64,000 bases of DNA from JANMJD01 sp963828405 (GTDB lineage: Bacteria > Actinomycetota > Acidimicrobiia > Acidimicrobiales > Ilumatobacteraceae): the NCBI GenBank assembly GCA_963828405.1, contig CAWHEG010000026.1, positions 9,329-73,328 of the forward strand. Reading direction: 5' to 3'. A program made the translations under genes and the position numbers. Positions 8,897-16,945 of this stretch are shown here, one piece after another. The number at the start of each line of letters is the position of its first letter. The first letter of the stretch is position 1. The notes under the pieces were generated by a model. The model saw only the letters and a program-made list of their open reading frames with translations. It did no database searches and was not told where the DNA came from.

Positions 8897-10273
8897 GCCG
8901 CGGCGGGCCGTCGTCGTCGGGGGTGGGATCAGTGGGCTGAGCGCGGCCTGGGAGCTGGTCAGGTCGGGTTGGACGGTGACCGTCGTCGAGGCGGGCGACC
9001 GCTGGGGGGCAAGATCCTCACCACGCCGTTCGGCGGGCTGCCCGGCGTGGACGCCGGCGCCGACGCGTTCCTCGCCCGTGTCCCGGAGGGGCGCGCCCTG
9101 GCCGTCGAGCTCGGCATGGGCGACGACCTGGTCAGTCCGGCCACGGGCGCGGCGCTGGTCGTGCGCGGGGGACGGCTGCATCCGCTCCCCGACGGGCTGG
9201 TGCTCGGCGTGCCGGCCGGGCTGGGCGGGCTCGCCCGCTCCGGTCTGATCAGCCGGCCGGGCAAGCTGCGCGCACTGGGCGACCTGGTCATCGGCCGCCG
9301 CGACCACGGTGACAGCCTCGGCCGGCTGATCGCCGCCCGGTTCGGTCGCGAGGTCGCCGACTACCTCGTCGATCCGCTCGTCGGCAGCATCAACGCCGGA
9401 TCGATCGACGATCTCAGCCTGAGCGCGGCGACACCCCAGATCGCCCCGGCTGCGGCCCGGCGGCGGAGCCTGTTGCTCGCCTTGCGCTCGGGGGCCCGGG
9501 ACAGTGCCGCCGGGGGCCCCGTCTTCCTCGCCCCGCGCACCGGGATGGGGTCGCTCGTCGAGCGCTTGACCGATGCCCTGAGCAGCTCCGGGGTCGCCCT
9601 GCGACTGGGGCACCAGGTCTCCGACATGCACCCCCACTCCGACGGCGGCTGGCATCTCGACGACCTCGTGGCCGACGGGGTGGTGCTCGCCGTGCCGGCG
9701 TTCGCCCTGTCCCGGATCGTCGCCCCGGCCCATCCGGTGCTGGCCGGGCTGCTGGCCGATGTGCCCTACGCCGGGGTGGTGATGGCCACGATGCTCGTGC
9801 CCCGGGAGGAACTGGCCCGCATCGGGGCGTTCTCCGGGTACCTCGTGCCCAAGCCGGAGCGGGGTGCGGTCACGGCGGCGTCGTTCGCCTCACGCAAGTG
9901 GCCGCACTGGTCGACGGAGACCCACGAGGTGCTGCGCGTCTCGCTCGGCCACATCGGCGACCAGCGCCCGCTCGGGTACTCCGACGACGAGGTGCAGGCT
10001 GTGGCGTGTGCCGAGCTCGGCCGTCATCTCGGCCTCGGACGGGCGCTGCGGATCGACGAGATCCGGGTGACCCGGTGGCCCGAGGCCTTCCCGCAGTACC
10101 GACCCGGGCACACCCAGCTGATCGAACGGATCGACCGGGAGGTGGCCGAGTCGATGCCCGGCGTCGTGCTGGCCGGGGCGGCGTACCGCGGATTGGGCAT
10201 TCCGGCCTGCATCCGCGACGGGCGTCGGGCGGCCCGGCTGCTGCGCGCGCGGGCCGGGGGCACGGCAGAATGA
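8889..10273 (+). CDS. hemY: Coproporphyrinogen/protoporphyrinogen oxidase, frameshifted in this sequence
   Basis: Starts at ATG 8889 with the FAD Rossmann motif VVVGGGISGLSAAWEL and ends with the C-terminal FAD-binding stretch ESMPGVVLAGAAYRGLGIPACIRDG. The first 40 residues are in one frame and the remainder in another. The break is at the G run 9004-9009: six Gs give RWGARSS, while seven would give RWGGKILTTPFGG, the normal family sequence. About 461 residues when repaired. It oxidises coproporphyrinogen III (or protoporphyrinogen IX) using oxygen. Third gene of the heme operon, with ATGA overlap to the sortase. Confidence 0.85.
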
Positions 10274-11007
10274 GGGGCATGCCGGCCCGCCGACGATCCC
10301 TGCTCCTGGGAGCCCTCACCGTGCTCGCCGCATGCGGCGGCGCAGCGTCGGGCGACGCCCGCACCGTCGCGCCGGTGACGGCGGCCGGGACGACTGGCGC
10401 AGCGAGCGCCACGACCCGCCCGCCCGTGACCACCGCCTCGGCTCCGATCCGGACGACGGCCACGACGGTTCTGGCCCCGATCGCCCCGACGACGACGCCG
10501 GCCACGACCGCGCCGCCGACGTCTGCGCCACCGATGGCGGCGCCCACGACCGTGGCGATCGTCGTGCCGACCCCGGCTCCCGTTCCGCCGCCCAACGTCG
10601 TCGAGCCGATCATCGAGGTCGGCTCGATCCAGATCCCCAGCATCGGCATCGACAAGACGATGTTCGAGGGTGTCACGCTCCCGACGCTCGACCACGGCCC
10701 CGGGCACTGGCCGGGGACCGCCGCCCCCGGGCAGGTGGGCAACGTGGTGGTCGCCGGCCACCGGGTGAGCCACGGCAAGCCGTTCGAGGACCTCGACCGG
10801 CTCGTGCCCGGTGACGAGGTCGTCTTCAACGACACCACCGGCCGCCACGTCTACCACGTGACCGGCATCGAGATCGTCGGGCCCGACGCGCTGTGGATCG
10901 TCGACCAGACGACGGCGCGGACCGCCACCCTGTTCGCCTGCCATCCCAAGGGATCGACGAAGCAGCGGATCGTCGCACACCTGGAGTACGTCGAAACCAC
11001 CGCATGA
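10270..11007 (+). CDS. Lipoprotein sortase (class E-like)
   Basis: 245 residues. A lipoprotein signal (LTVLAAC, Cys22) is followed by an approximately 85-residue Pro/Thr/Ala-rich linker and a sortase domain from about 115. The catalytic His164 (VVVAGHRVSHGKPF), Cys224 (TLFACHPKGS) and Arg233 (KQRIV) are all present. Sortases cleave sorting signals and attach proteins to the wall or to each other. No sortase substrate with an LPxTG/LAxTG tail is seen in the window. ATGA overlaps on both sides suggest co-transcription with hemY and lnt, the latter supplying N-acylation to lipoproteins. Confidence 0.85.
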   Translation: MRGMPARRRSLLLGALTVLAACGGAASGDARTVAPVTAAGTTGAASATTRPPVTTASAPIRTTATTVLAPIAPTTTPATTAPPTSAPPMAAPTTVAIVVPTPAPVPPPNVVEPIIEVGSIQIPSIGIDKTMFEGVTLPTLDHGPGHWPGTAAPGQVGNVVVAGHRVSHGKPFEDLDRLVPGDEVVFNDTTGRHVYHVTGIEIVGPDALWIVDQTTARTATLFACHPKGSTKQRIVAHLEYVETTA

Positions 11008-12479
11008 CGGCCCGTCGAACGCGTGACGTGCCCGCCGGCCTGGCGTGTCTCGGTACGGGCGCGCTGGTTGCCGCCTCGCTGCCGCCCTGGGGCTGGTGGC
11101 CGTTGGCGTTCGTCGGGATCGCCGTGTTCGTCCGCCTGCTCGACGCGGTCGACGGCCGCTCCCGGTTCGCCCGGGGCTGGATCTTCTCCGTCGGCTGGCT
11201 GGCGCCGGGGATGGGGTGGATGTGGTACCTCACGGCGCCGGGGTACGTCGTCGCCGTGGCGATGTTCGGTTGCCTGCACGGCCTGGCCTGCCTGGTCGCC
11301 CCGCGCGGACGGTGGTCGTGGGTCGGCCTGCCCGCCGCGCTGACCGTGGCCGAGGCGATCCGGTTCTGCTTCCCGTTCGGCGGGGTACCGCTGGCCAGCC
11401 TGGCGATCAGCCAGGTGGCCGGGCCGTTGCGGGGTCTGGCCGCCCTCGGGGGCGCGCTGCTGCTCAGCTGGGCGGCGCTGCAGGTCGCCGCGGTGATCGC
11501 CCACCCGTCGTGGCGGCGATGGGCGCTGGTCGGCCTGCTGCTCGCCGCCTCGTACGGCGCGACCCGTCCGGGCGGGTCGGTCGGTCGCATGGTGAGCGTC
11601 GCCTTCGTGCAGGGTGGGGGGCCGCAGGGCACCCGGGCGATCCACACCAACCCACGCGACGTCGTCGAGCGGCACCTGGCGGCGACCCGCCTGCTCGTCC
11701 CCGGCCCCGATCTCGTGGTGTGGCCCGAGAACGTCATCGATGTCGAGCGCTTCGCCGACAGCGTCGAACACGACGAGGTCGCCGCCGAGGCGCGCCGGCT
11801 CGACGCCCCCATCCTGGTCGGCGTCACCGAGGAGGCCGTCGGGCGCGGCGGATTCCTCAACGCCCAGGTCGTCGTGCTCCCCGACGGGCGGATCACGGGC
11901 CGTTACGAGAAGGTCCGCCGGGTGCCGTTCGGGGAGTACATGCCGATGCGCGGCCTGCTCCAGGCGCTCGGCGCCCCGGTCGACCTCGTCCCGCGCAACG
12001 CCGTCGCCGGCTCGGGCCCCGCCTACCTCGACACCCCGGTGGGTCGGGTGGCCGTGGCGATCTCCTGGGAGGTCTTCTTCGGCGGCCGGGCCCGCGACGG
12101 CGTGTCACACGGCGGTCAGCTGCTGATCAACCCGACGAACGGTTCGAGCTACACGGGCACGGTGCTCCAGACCCAGCAGGTCGCCTCGTCACGGCTGCGG
12201 GCGATCGAGACGGACCGCTGGGTCGTGCAGGTCGCACCCACCGGATTCAGCGCCTTCGTCTCGCCGAGCGGCGCCGTCGCCGACCGCACGGCGGTGGGCG
12301 AGCAGCGCGTCGCCGTCCACCGGGTCGAGATGCGCACCACGCGGACGCCCTACAGCCGCATCGGCGACGTGCCGTTCGCCACGCTCGCCGTCGGAATCCT
12401 GGTCCTGGCCATCGCCGGGAGCCGCGGCGAGCGGTCCGCCACCCGACCGCCCGCCGAGGCGGCGATCAGAGCTCGATGA
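11004..12479 (+). CDS. lnt: Apolipoprotein N-acyltransferase homologue with Cys-to-Ser at the nucleophile position
   Basis: 491 residues. The first 190 contain about six membrane segments; a nitrilase-fold domain follows (200-450), then a final membrane segment. The Lnt triad would be Glu242 (WPENV), Lys303 (GRYEKVRRVPFGEYMP) and residue 354. In the expected ICYE/ICFE motif this protein reads ISWE, so the catalytic Cys is Ser354 (codon 12063-12065, TCC). Lnt adds the third acyl chain to lipoproteins. With Ser the enzyme may be inactive, altered or use another residue. Overlaps the sortase (ATGA) and, at its end, the convergent dtd by 14 bases. Confidence 0.85.
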   Translation: MTARRTRDVPAGLACLGTGALVAASLPPWGWWPLAFVGIAVFVRLLDAVDGRSRFARGWIFSVGWLAPGMGWMWYLTAPGYVVAVAMFGCLHGLACLVAPRGRWSWVGLPAALTVAEAIRFCFPFGGVPLASLAISQVAGPLRGLAALGGALLLSWAALQVAAVIAHPSWRRWALVGLLLAASYGATRPGGSVGRMVSVAFVQGGGPQGTRAIHTNPRDVVERHLAATRLLVPGPDLVVWPENVIDVERFADSVEHDEVAAEARRLDAPILVGVTEEAVGRGGFLNAQVVVLPDGRITGRYEKVRRVPFGEYMPMRGLLQALGAPVDLVPRNAVAGSGPAYLDTPVGRVAVAISWEVFFGGRARDGVSHGGQLLINPTNGSSYTGTVLQTQQVASSRLRAIETDRWVVQVAPTGFSAFVSPSGAVADRTAVGEQRVAVHRVEMRTTRTPYSRIGDVPFATLAVGILVLAIAGSRGERSATRPPAEAAIRAR

Positions 12480-12915
12480 GCACGGTGACCGGACCGTCGT
12501 TGACGAGTTCGACCGCCATCTCGGTTCGGAACCGGCCCGTCGCCACCGTCGCGCCGAGGCGGCGGAGCTCGTCGACCACCTCGCCGACCAGCGGCTCGGC
12601 GTGCTCGGGACGGGCCGCGGCGATCCAGCTCGGCCGGCGTCCGGCCGACATGTCGCCGTAGAGCGTGAACTGGCTGACGACGAGCACCTCGCCTCCGGTG
12701 TCGGCCAGCGAACGGTTCATCACGCCGTCGGCGTCGTCCATCACCCGCAGGTTCCAGACCTTGGCCGCCATCCTGCGGGCCGTGGCGACGTCGTCGGTGT
12801 GGGTCACGCCGACGAGCACGCACAGCCCGGCACCGATCTCGCCGGTGACCTCGACCCCGGCGGCTCCGGCGACGGTCACCCTGGCCCGACCCACCCGCTG
12901 CACCAGCCCTCGCAT
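12466..12915 (-). CDS. dtd: D-aminoacyl-tRNA deacylase
   Basis: 149 residues, the normal DTD length. Starts MRGLVQRVGRARVTV, with the two catalytic-site motifs SQFTLYGD (about 95) and NDGPVTV near the C-terminus (the NxGPxT motif that cis-proline-gates the site). It hydrolyses D-aminoacyl-tRNA and also Gly-tRNA(Ala). Convergent with lnt. Nothing unusual. Confidence 0.93.
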   Translation of the reverse strand: MRGLVQRVGRARVTVAGAAGVEVTGEIGAGLCVLVGVTHTDDVATARRMAAKVWNLRVMDDADGVMNRSLADTGGEVLVVSQFTLYGDMSAGRRPSWIAAARPEHAEPLVGEVVDELRRLGATVATGRFRTEMAVELVNDGPVTVLIEL

Positions 12916-13025
12916 CCGGGCATGTTCGCAGATGGCACCCGGTCCCCGGGACCCCTGTGGGCTCCGTCGATGACGACGTGGGACGTAGTCTCGGCCGTCG
13001 TCCCACGTGCACCGGAGGCCAGTCC

Positions 13026-13811
13026 GTGAATCCTCTCGATCTCCACCTCGGCCGGAACCGTGCGGTGATCGACGCCGCCCACGGCGGTCGGCTCGCCGGT
13101 CTGCTCGTCGACGGGCGTCAGCTGATCGCCGGCGACGCCACCGACCCGAACCCGCTCCACTGGGGGTCGTACCCGATGGTGCCGTGGGCCGGGCGCATCC
13201 GGCGCGGCCGGTTCTCGTTCGCCGGCGTCGACCACGTGCTCCCGATCAACATGGCGCCGCACGCCATCCACGGCACCGGGTTCACCCGGCCGTGGACCGT
13301 GACCCACGCCGGCTCGCTGGCCGTCGAACTCGAGGCGCAGCTCTCGGCTCCCGACCGCGGCGACTGGCCGTTCGGCGGGATCGCCCGGCAGCGTTTCGAG
13401 CTCGAGGCCGACTCGCTGACGTGCTGGCTGGAGATCCACGCCGAGACGCCGATGCCCGCCTCGCTCGGGTGGCATCCGTGGTTCGTCAAACCGGACTCGA
13501 TCGAGTTCTCCCCCTCGGCGATGTACGTGCGCGACGACGACTACGTCACGATCGCCCGGACCGTCGCGCCGGGCCCGCCGCCGTGGGACGACTGCTTCAC
13601 CGACGTCCCCCAGCCGGTGGTCCTGCGCTGGGACGACTTCGAGCTGCAGATCACGTCGTCGTGCGATCACTGGGTGGTGTTCGACATGCCGGAGCACGCC
13701 ACCTGCGTCGAACCCCAGTCGGGCCCCCCCGACGCCCTCAACATCGCCCCCCGGGTGGTCATGCCGGGCGACCCGCTGGTCCACTGGATGCGCCTGGGCT
13801 GGGCCGTCTGA
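13026..13811 (+). CDS. Aldose 1-epimerase family protein
   Basis: 261 residues from GTG 13026, chosen because GGAGG (13014-13018) sits seven bases upstream. The fold signature is clear: LHWGSYPMVPWAGRIRRGRF (substrate Arg), the HAIHG motif with the family histidine, a second His at SLGWHPWF, and the late Glu region. Members interconvert alpha and beta anomers of sugars or hexose-6-phosphates. Substrate not assignable. Monocistronic. Confidence 0.85.
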   Translation: MNPLDLHLGRNRAVIDAAHGGRLAGLLVDGRQLIAGDATDPNPLHWGSYPMVPWAGRIRRGRFSFAGVDHVLPINMAPHAIHGTGFTRPWTVTHAGSLAVELEAQLSAPDRGDWPFGGIARQRFELEADSLTCWLEIHAETPMPASLGWHPWFVKPDSIEFSPSAMYVRDDDYVTIARTVAPGPPPWDDCFTDVPQPVVLRWDDFELQITSSCDHWVVFDMPEHATCVEPQSGPPDALNIAPRVVMPGDPLVHWMRLGWAV

Positions 13812-13864
13812 GCCCATCGGGTCCGAACGGATCAAAACACCTACCCGTCGGTAGGATCGCTCGG

Positions 13865-15145
13865 ATGCCCCGTGCAGTGGACCCCGACGGGCCGCTTCGA
13901 CTTGCCTACCTGACCTACCGGGGGAAACCCCATGTGGGCGGCCAGGGCGTGTACACCCGACACCTCACCAAGGCGCTGGTCGATCTCGGCCACCACGTCG
14001 AGGTGTTCAGCGGCCAGCCGTACCCGGTGCTCGACGACCGCGTCGTACTGCACGCCCTGCCCAGCCTCGACATCTGGAACGACCAGTACCCGGGCCGGCT
14101 CCCCGGCTACTGGGAGATCAAGTCCAAGGGTGACCTCGCCGAGGTGCTCACCCACCTCACCGGCAGGTTCGGCGAGCCGCTGGCGTTCTCCGTCCGGGTG
14201 CTCGCCGAGCTGCAGAAGCGCCGCGGCGACTTCGACCTCGTGCACGACAACCAGTGCCTCGGCTACGGCATCCTGCGGGTGAACAGGATCCTGCCGACGA
14301 TCGTCACCCTCCACCACCCGATCACCCGCGACCGGGCGCTCGAGATGGCCCACACCCCCGACCGCCGCAAGCGGCGCAGCATCGGGCGATGGTACGGCTT
14401 CGTCGAGATGCAGGGCCGGGTGGCCTCGCGCATGCCGCGCATCGTCGTGGTCTCGGAGAACTCGATCAAGGACATCCACGCCGACATGGGCGTGTCGCTC
14501 GACCGGATGCGGCTGGTGCCCGTCGGGGTCGATCCCGAGCTGTTCAAACCGATCCCCGGCGTGGAGCGTCAACCCGGCCGGCTGATCACCACCGCCTCGG
14601 CCGACGTGGCGCTCAAGGGCCTCCCCTACCTGCTCGAGGCGATGGCCAAACTGCGTACCGAACGCGACGTGCGCCTGACGATCATCGGCCGGCCCAAGCC
14701 GGGTGCCAGCCTCGACCTGATCGATCGCCTGGGTCTGCGCCCGTACATCGACTTCGTGTCCGGGGTACCCGACGAGCGGATCGTCGAGCTGTACGCCGAG
14801 GCCGAACTGGCCGTCGTCCCCAGCCTGTACGAGGGCTTCAGCCTCCCGGCGATCGAGGCGATGTGCACCGGCATCTGCCTGGTGGCCACCGACGGGGGAG
14901 CGCTCCCCGAGGTGACCGGCGCCGACAACGACACCGTGCTCCAATGCCCTGCCGGCGACGTCGAGGCGCTCGCCGCAGCGATCCGCCGTGGCCTCGACGA
15001 CCCCGCTCTGCGTCGGCGCATCGGTGCTGCCGGCCGTCGGCGCGTCGTCGAGCGCTGGAGTTGGAAGCACTGCGCCCAGCTGACCGTCGAGCAGTACCGC
15101 GAGGTGCTCGCCATGCCCGAGAACGTCGCCAAGCTCCGCCGCTGA
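13865..15145 (+). CDS. GT4-family glycosyltransferase
   Basis: 426 residues with a GT-B fold. The N-terminal acceptor-side glycine loop is KPHVGGQGVYTRHL; the C-terminal donor domain has KGLPYLLEAM, GRPKPG and the E-x7-E motif in PSLYEGFSLPAIEAM. The donor is a nucleotide sugar (often UDP- or GDP-linked); the acceptor is unknown. First of three tightly linked genes: the stop overlaps the methyltransferase start (TGATG) and a toroid-fold protein follows. The set looks like a small dedicated pathway for a glycosylated, methylated lipid or terpenoid, but that is inference. Confidence 0.85.
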   Translation: MPRAVDPDGPLRLAYLTYRGKPHVGGQGVYTRHLTKALVDLGHHVEVFSGQPYPVLDDRVVLHALPSLDIWNDQYPGRLPGYWEIKSKGDLAEVLTHLTGRFGEPLAFSVRVLAELQKRRGDFDLVHDNQCLGYGILRVNRILPTIVTLHHPITRDRALEMAHTPDRRKRRSIGRWYGFVEMQGRVASRMPRIVVVSENSIKDIHADMGVSLDRMRLVPVGVDPELFKPIPGVERQPGRLITTASADVALKGLPYLLEAMAKLRTERDVRLTIIGRPKPGASLDLIDRLGLRPYIDFVSGVPDERIVELYAEAELAVVPSLYEGFSLPAIEAMCTGICLVATDGGALPEVTGADNDTVLQCPAGDVEALAAAIRRGLDDPALRRRIGAAGRRRVVERWSWKHCAQLTVEQYREVLAMPENVAKLRR

Positions 15146-15885
15146 TGCTCACCGTCCGCTACGAGAAGTTGGGGCTCCGACCCGGTGAGCTGTTCCTCGA
15201 CGCCGGCGCCGGTTTCGGCCGCCACGCGTTCGAGGCGGCCCGTCGCGGGGCGCGGGTCGTGGCGCTCGACTACGCCGCCGAGGAGCTCACCGGCACACGG
15301 GCGACGTTCGGTGCGATGGCCGTGGCCGGCGAGATCCCGATGGACCGCTTCGTCGGGGTGCTGCGTGGCGATGCCACCCGGCTGCCCTTCCCGGACGGCA
15401 CCTTCGACCGGATCGTCACCTCCGAGGTGCTCGAGCACATCCAGGACGACGTCGCCGCGATCACCGAGCTGACCCGGGTGCTCAAGCCGGGCGGCACCCT
15501 CGGGGTCACCGTGCCGACCTGGTGGCCCGAGAAGATCAACTGGATGCTCTCCGACGAGTACCACGCCCCCAAGTCGGCGGGCGGGCACGTGCGCATCTAC
15601 TCGGCCACCGAGTTGAAGGCCAAGCTGCGCGCCGCCGGGCTCGACGTCGTCGGCTCGCACCACGCCCACGCCCTGCATTCGCCCTACTGGTGGCTGCGTT
15701 GCGCGGTGGGGCCCCGGCGGGAGGATCATCCGATGGTCGCCAGGTATCGCAGGTTCCTCGAGTGGGAGATCGTCAGGGGTCCCCGTTCCGCCCGCCTCGC
15801 CGAGCGGGCCCTCAGCCCGATGCTCGGCAAGAGCCTCATCGTCTACACCCACAAGCCGGCCGCCGTCGCCTCGGCGGCAGCCTGA
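15145..15885 (+). CDS. Class I SAM-dependent methyltransferase
   Basis: 246 residues. Motif I is FLDAGAGFGRHAFEAA, the acidic residue after beta2 is in VVALDYA, and motif post-I reads FDRIVTSEVLEHI, typical of Methyltransf_11/25. A late YWWLRCAVG segment may bind the acceptor. It probably methylates a small molecule or lipid made with the upstream GT4. Start overlaps that gene's stop. Ends 10 bases before the toroid protein. Confidence 0.85.
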   Translation: MLTVRYEKLGLRPGELFLDAGAGFGRHAFEAARRGARVVALDYAAEELTGTRATFGAMAVAGEIPMDRFVGVLRGDATRLPFPDGTFDRIVTSEVLEHIQDDVAAITELTRVLKPGGTLGVTVPTWWPEKINWMLSDEYHAPKSAGGHVRIYSATELKAKLRAAGLDVVGSHHAHALHSPYWWLRCAVGPRREDHPMVARYRRFLEWEIVRGPRSARLAERALSPMLGKSLIVYTHKPAAVASAAA

Positions 15886-15895
15886 TGGTCGCCTG

Positions 15896-16930
15896 ATGGG
15901 CCGCCTGCCCGACCTGCCCGGGGTGCTCGCCGCCGACGAGGTCCGCGAGACGGCCGCCTGGATCGCCGGGCTGCAGCTCGACAGCGGGATGATCCCCTGG
16001 TTCGAGGGGGGTCACTGCGATCCGTGGAACCACGTCGAGACGGCGATGGCGCTCGACGTCGCCGGTCTCCATTCGGCGGCCGAACGGGCCTACGAGTGGC
16101 TCGCCGACACCCAGCGGCCCGACGGGTCGTGGCACAACTACTACTGGCCCGACGGCTCGATCGCCGAGGCCAAGCTCGACACCAACGTGTCGGCGTACGT
16201 GGCCGCCGGGGTGCTGCACCACTGGCTGTGCACCTGGGACCGCGGTTTCGTCGACCACCTGTGGCCGACCGTCGAACGGGCGCTCGACTGGGTGGTCTCG
16301 ATGCAGCTGCCGAGCGGCGGCATCCTGTGGGCGCGCGAGACCCACGAGCAGCCGTGGTCGTACGCCCTGCTCACCGGGTCCTCGTCGATCCATCACTCGC
16401 TCGGCTGCGGTCTGCGGCTCGCCGCCCTGATCGGCGAGGAGCGCCCGGCCTGGGCGAAGGCCCGTGAACGCCTCGTACGGGTGCTGCGCACGCGGCCCGA
16501 GGCGTTCGCGCCCAAGGAACGCTGGGCGATGGACTGGTACTACCCGGTCATCGGGGCGGCGCTGACCGGCGAGTCGGCCAAGGCCCGCCTCGGCGACGGT
16601 TGGGACACGTTCGTGATGGACGGGCTCGGCGTGCGCTGCGTCAGCGACGAGCCGTGGGTCACCGCCTCCGAGACGGCCGAGGCGTCGATCGCCTGCGCAT
16701 CCATCGGTGACGTGGCCACGGCCACCGACCTGCTCGCCTGGACCCGCTCGCACCGGCTCGACGGCGGCGCCTATCTGACCGGCATCGTCTACCCGGGGAT
16801 GGTCACGTTCCCCGACCTGGAGGTCACCGCCTACACGGGTGCCGCGGTGATCCTCGCCGCCGACATCATCGCCGGCGCATCGCCGGCCAGCGCGGTGTTC
16901 TGTGCCGAACCCGACGATGACGACGAGTAG
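15896..16930 (+). CDS. Prenyltransferase/squalene-cyclase-like alpha-alpha toroid protein
   Basis: 344 residues rich in QW-like repeats: WIAGLQLDSGMIPWFEG, WLADTQRPDGSWHNYY and WVVSMQLPSGGILWARE, each an internal repeat of the alpha/alpha-barrel shared by terpene cyclases, prenyltransferase beta subunits and some glycoside hydrolases. No DxDD protonation motif of class II cyclases is seen, so terpene cyclisation is not supported. The acidic tail ends DDDDE. Co-directional with the GT4 and methyltransferase. Could be a polysaccharide or lipid-modifying enzyme; function unknown. Confidence 0.7.
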   Translation: MGRLPDLPGVLAADEVRETAAWIAGLQLDSGMIPWFEGGHCDPWNHVETAMALDVAGLHSAAERAYEWLADTQRPDGSWHNYYWPDGSIAEAKLDTNVSAYVAAGVLHHWLCTWDRGFVDHLWPTVERALDWVVSMQLPSGGILWARETHEQPWSYALLTGSSSIHHSLGCGLRLAALIGEERPAWAKARERLVRVLRTRPEAFAPKERWAMDWYYPVIGAALTGESAKARLGDGWDTFVMDGLGVRCVSDEPWVTASETAEASIACASIGDVATATDLLAWTRSHRLDGGAYLTGIVYPGMVTFPDLEVTAYTGAAVILAADIIAGASPASAVFCAEPDDDDE

Positions 16931-16945
16931 GCGCCGCGGCGTCGA

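Noticed and set aside
7802..9733. A 643-codon minus-strand open frame opposite the heme operon
   Set aside because: It lies antisense to hemH and hemY, which carry full family motifs. Long antisense frames are expected at this GC content.
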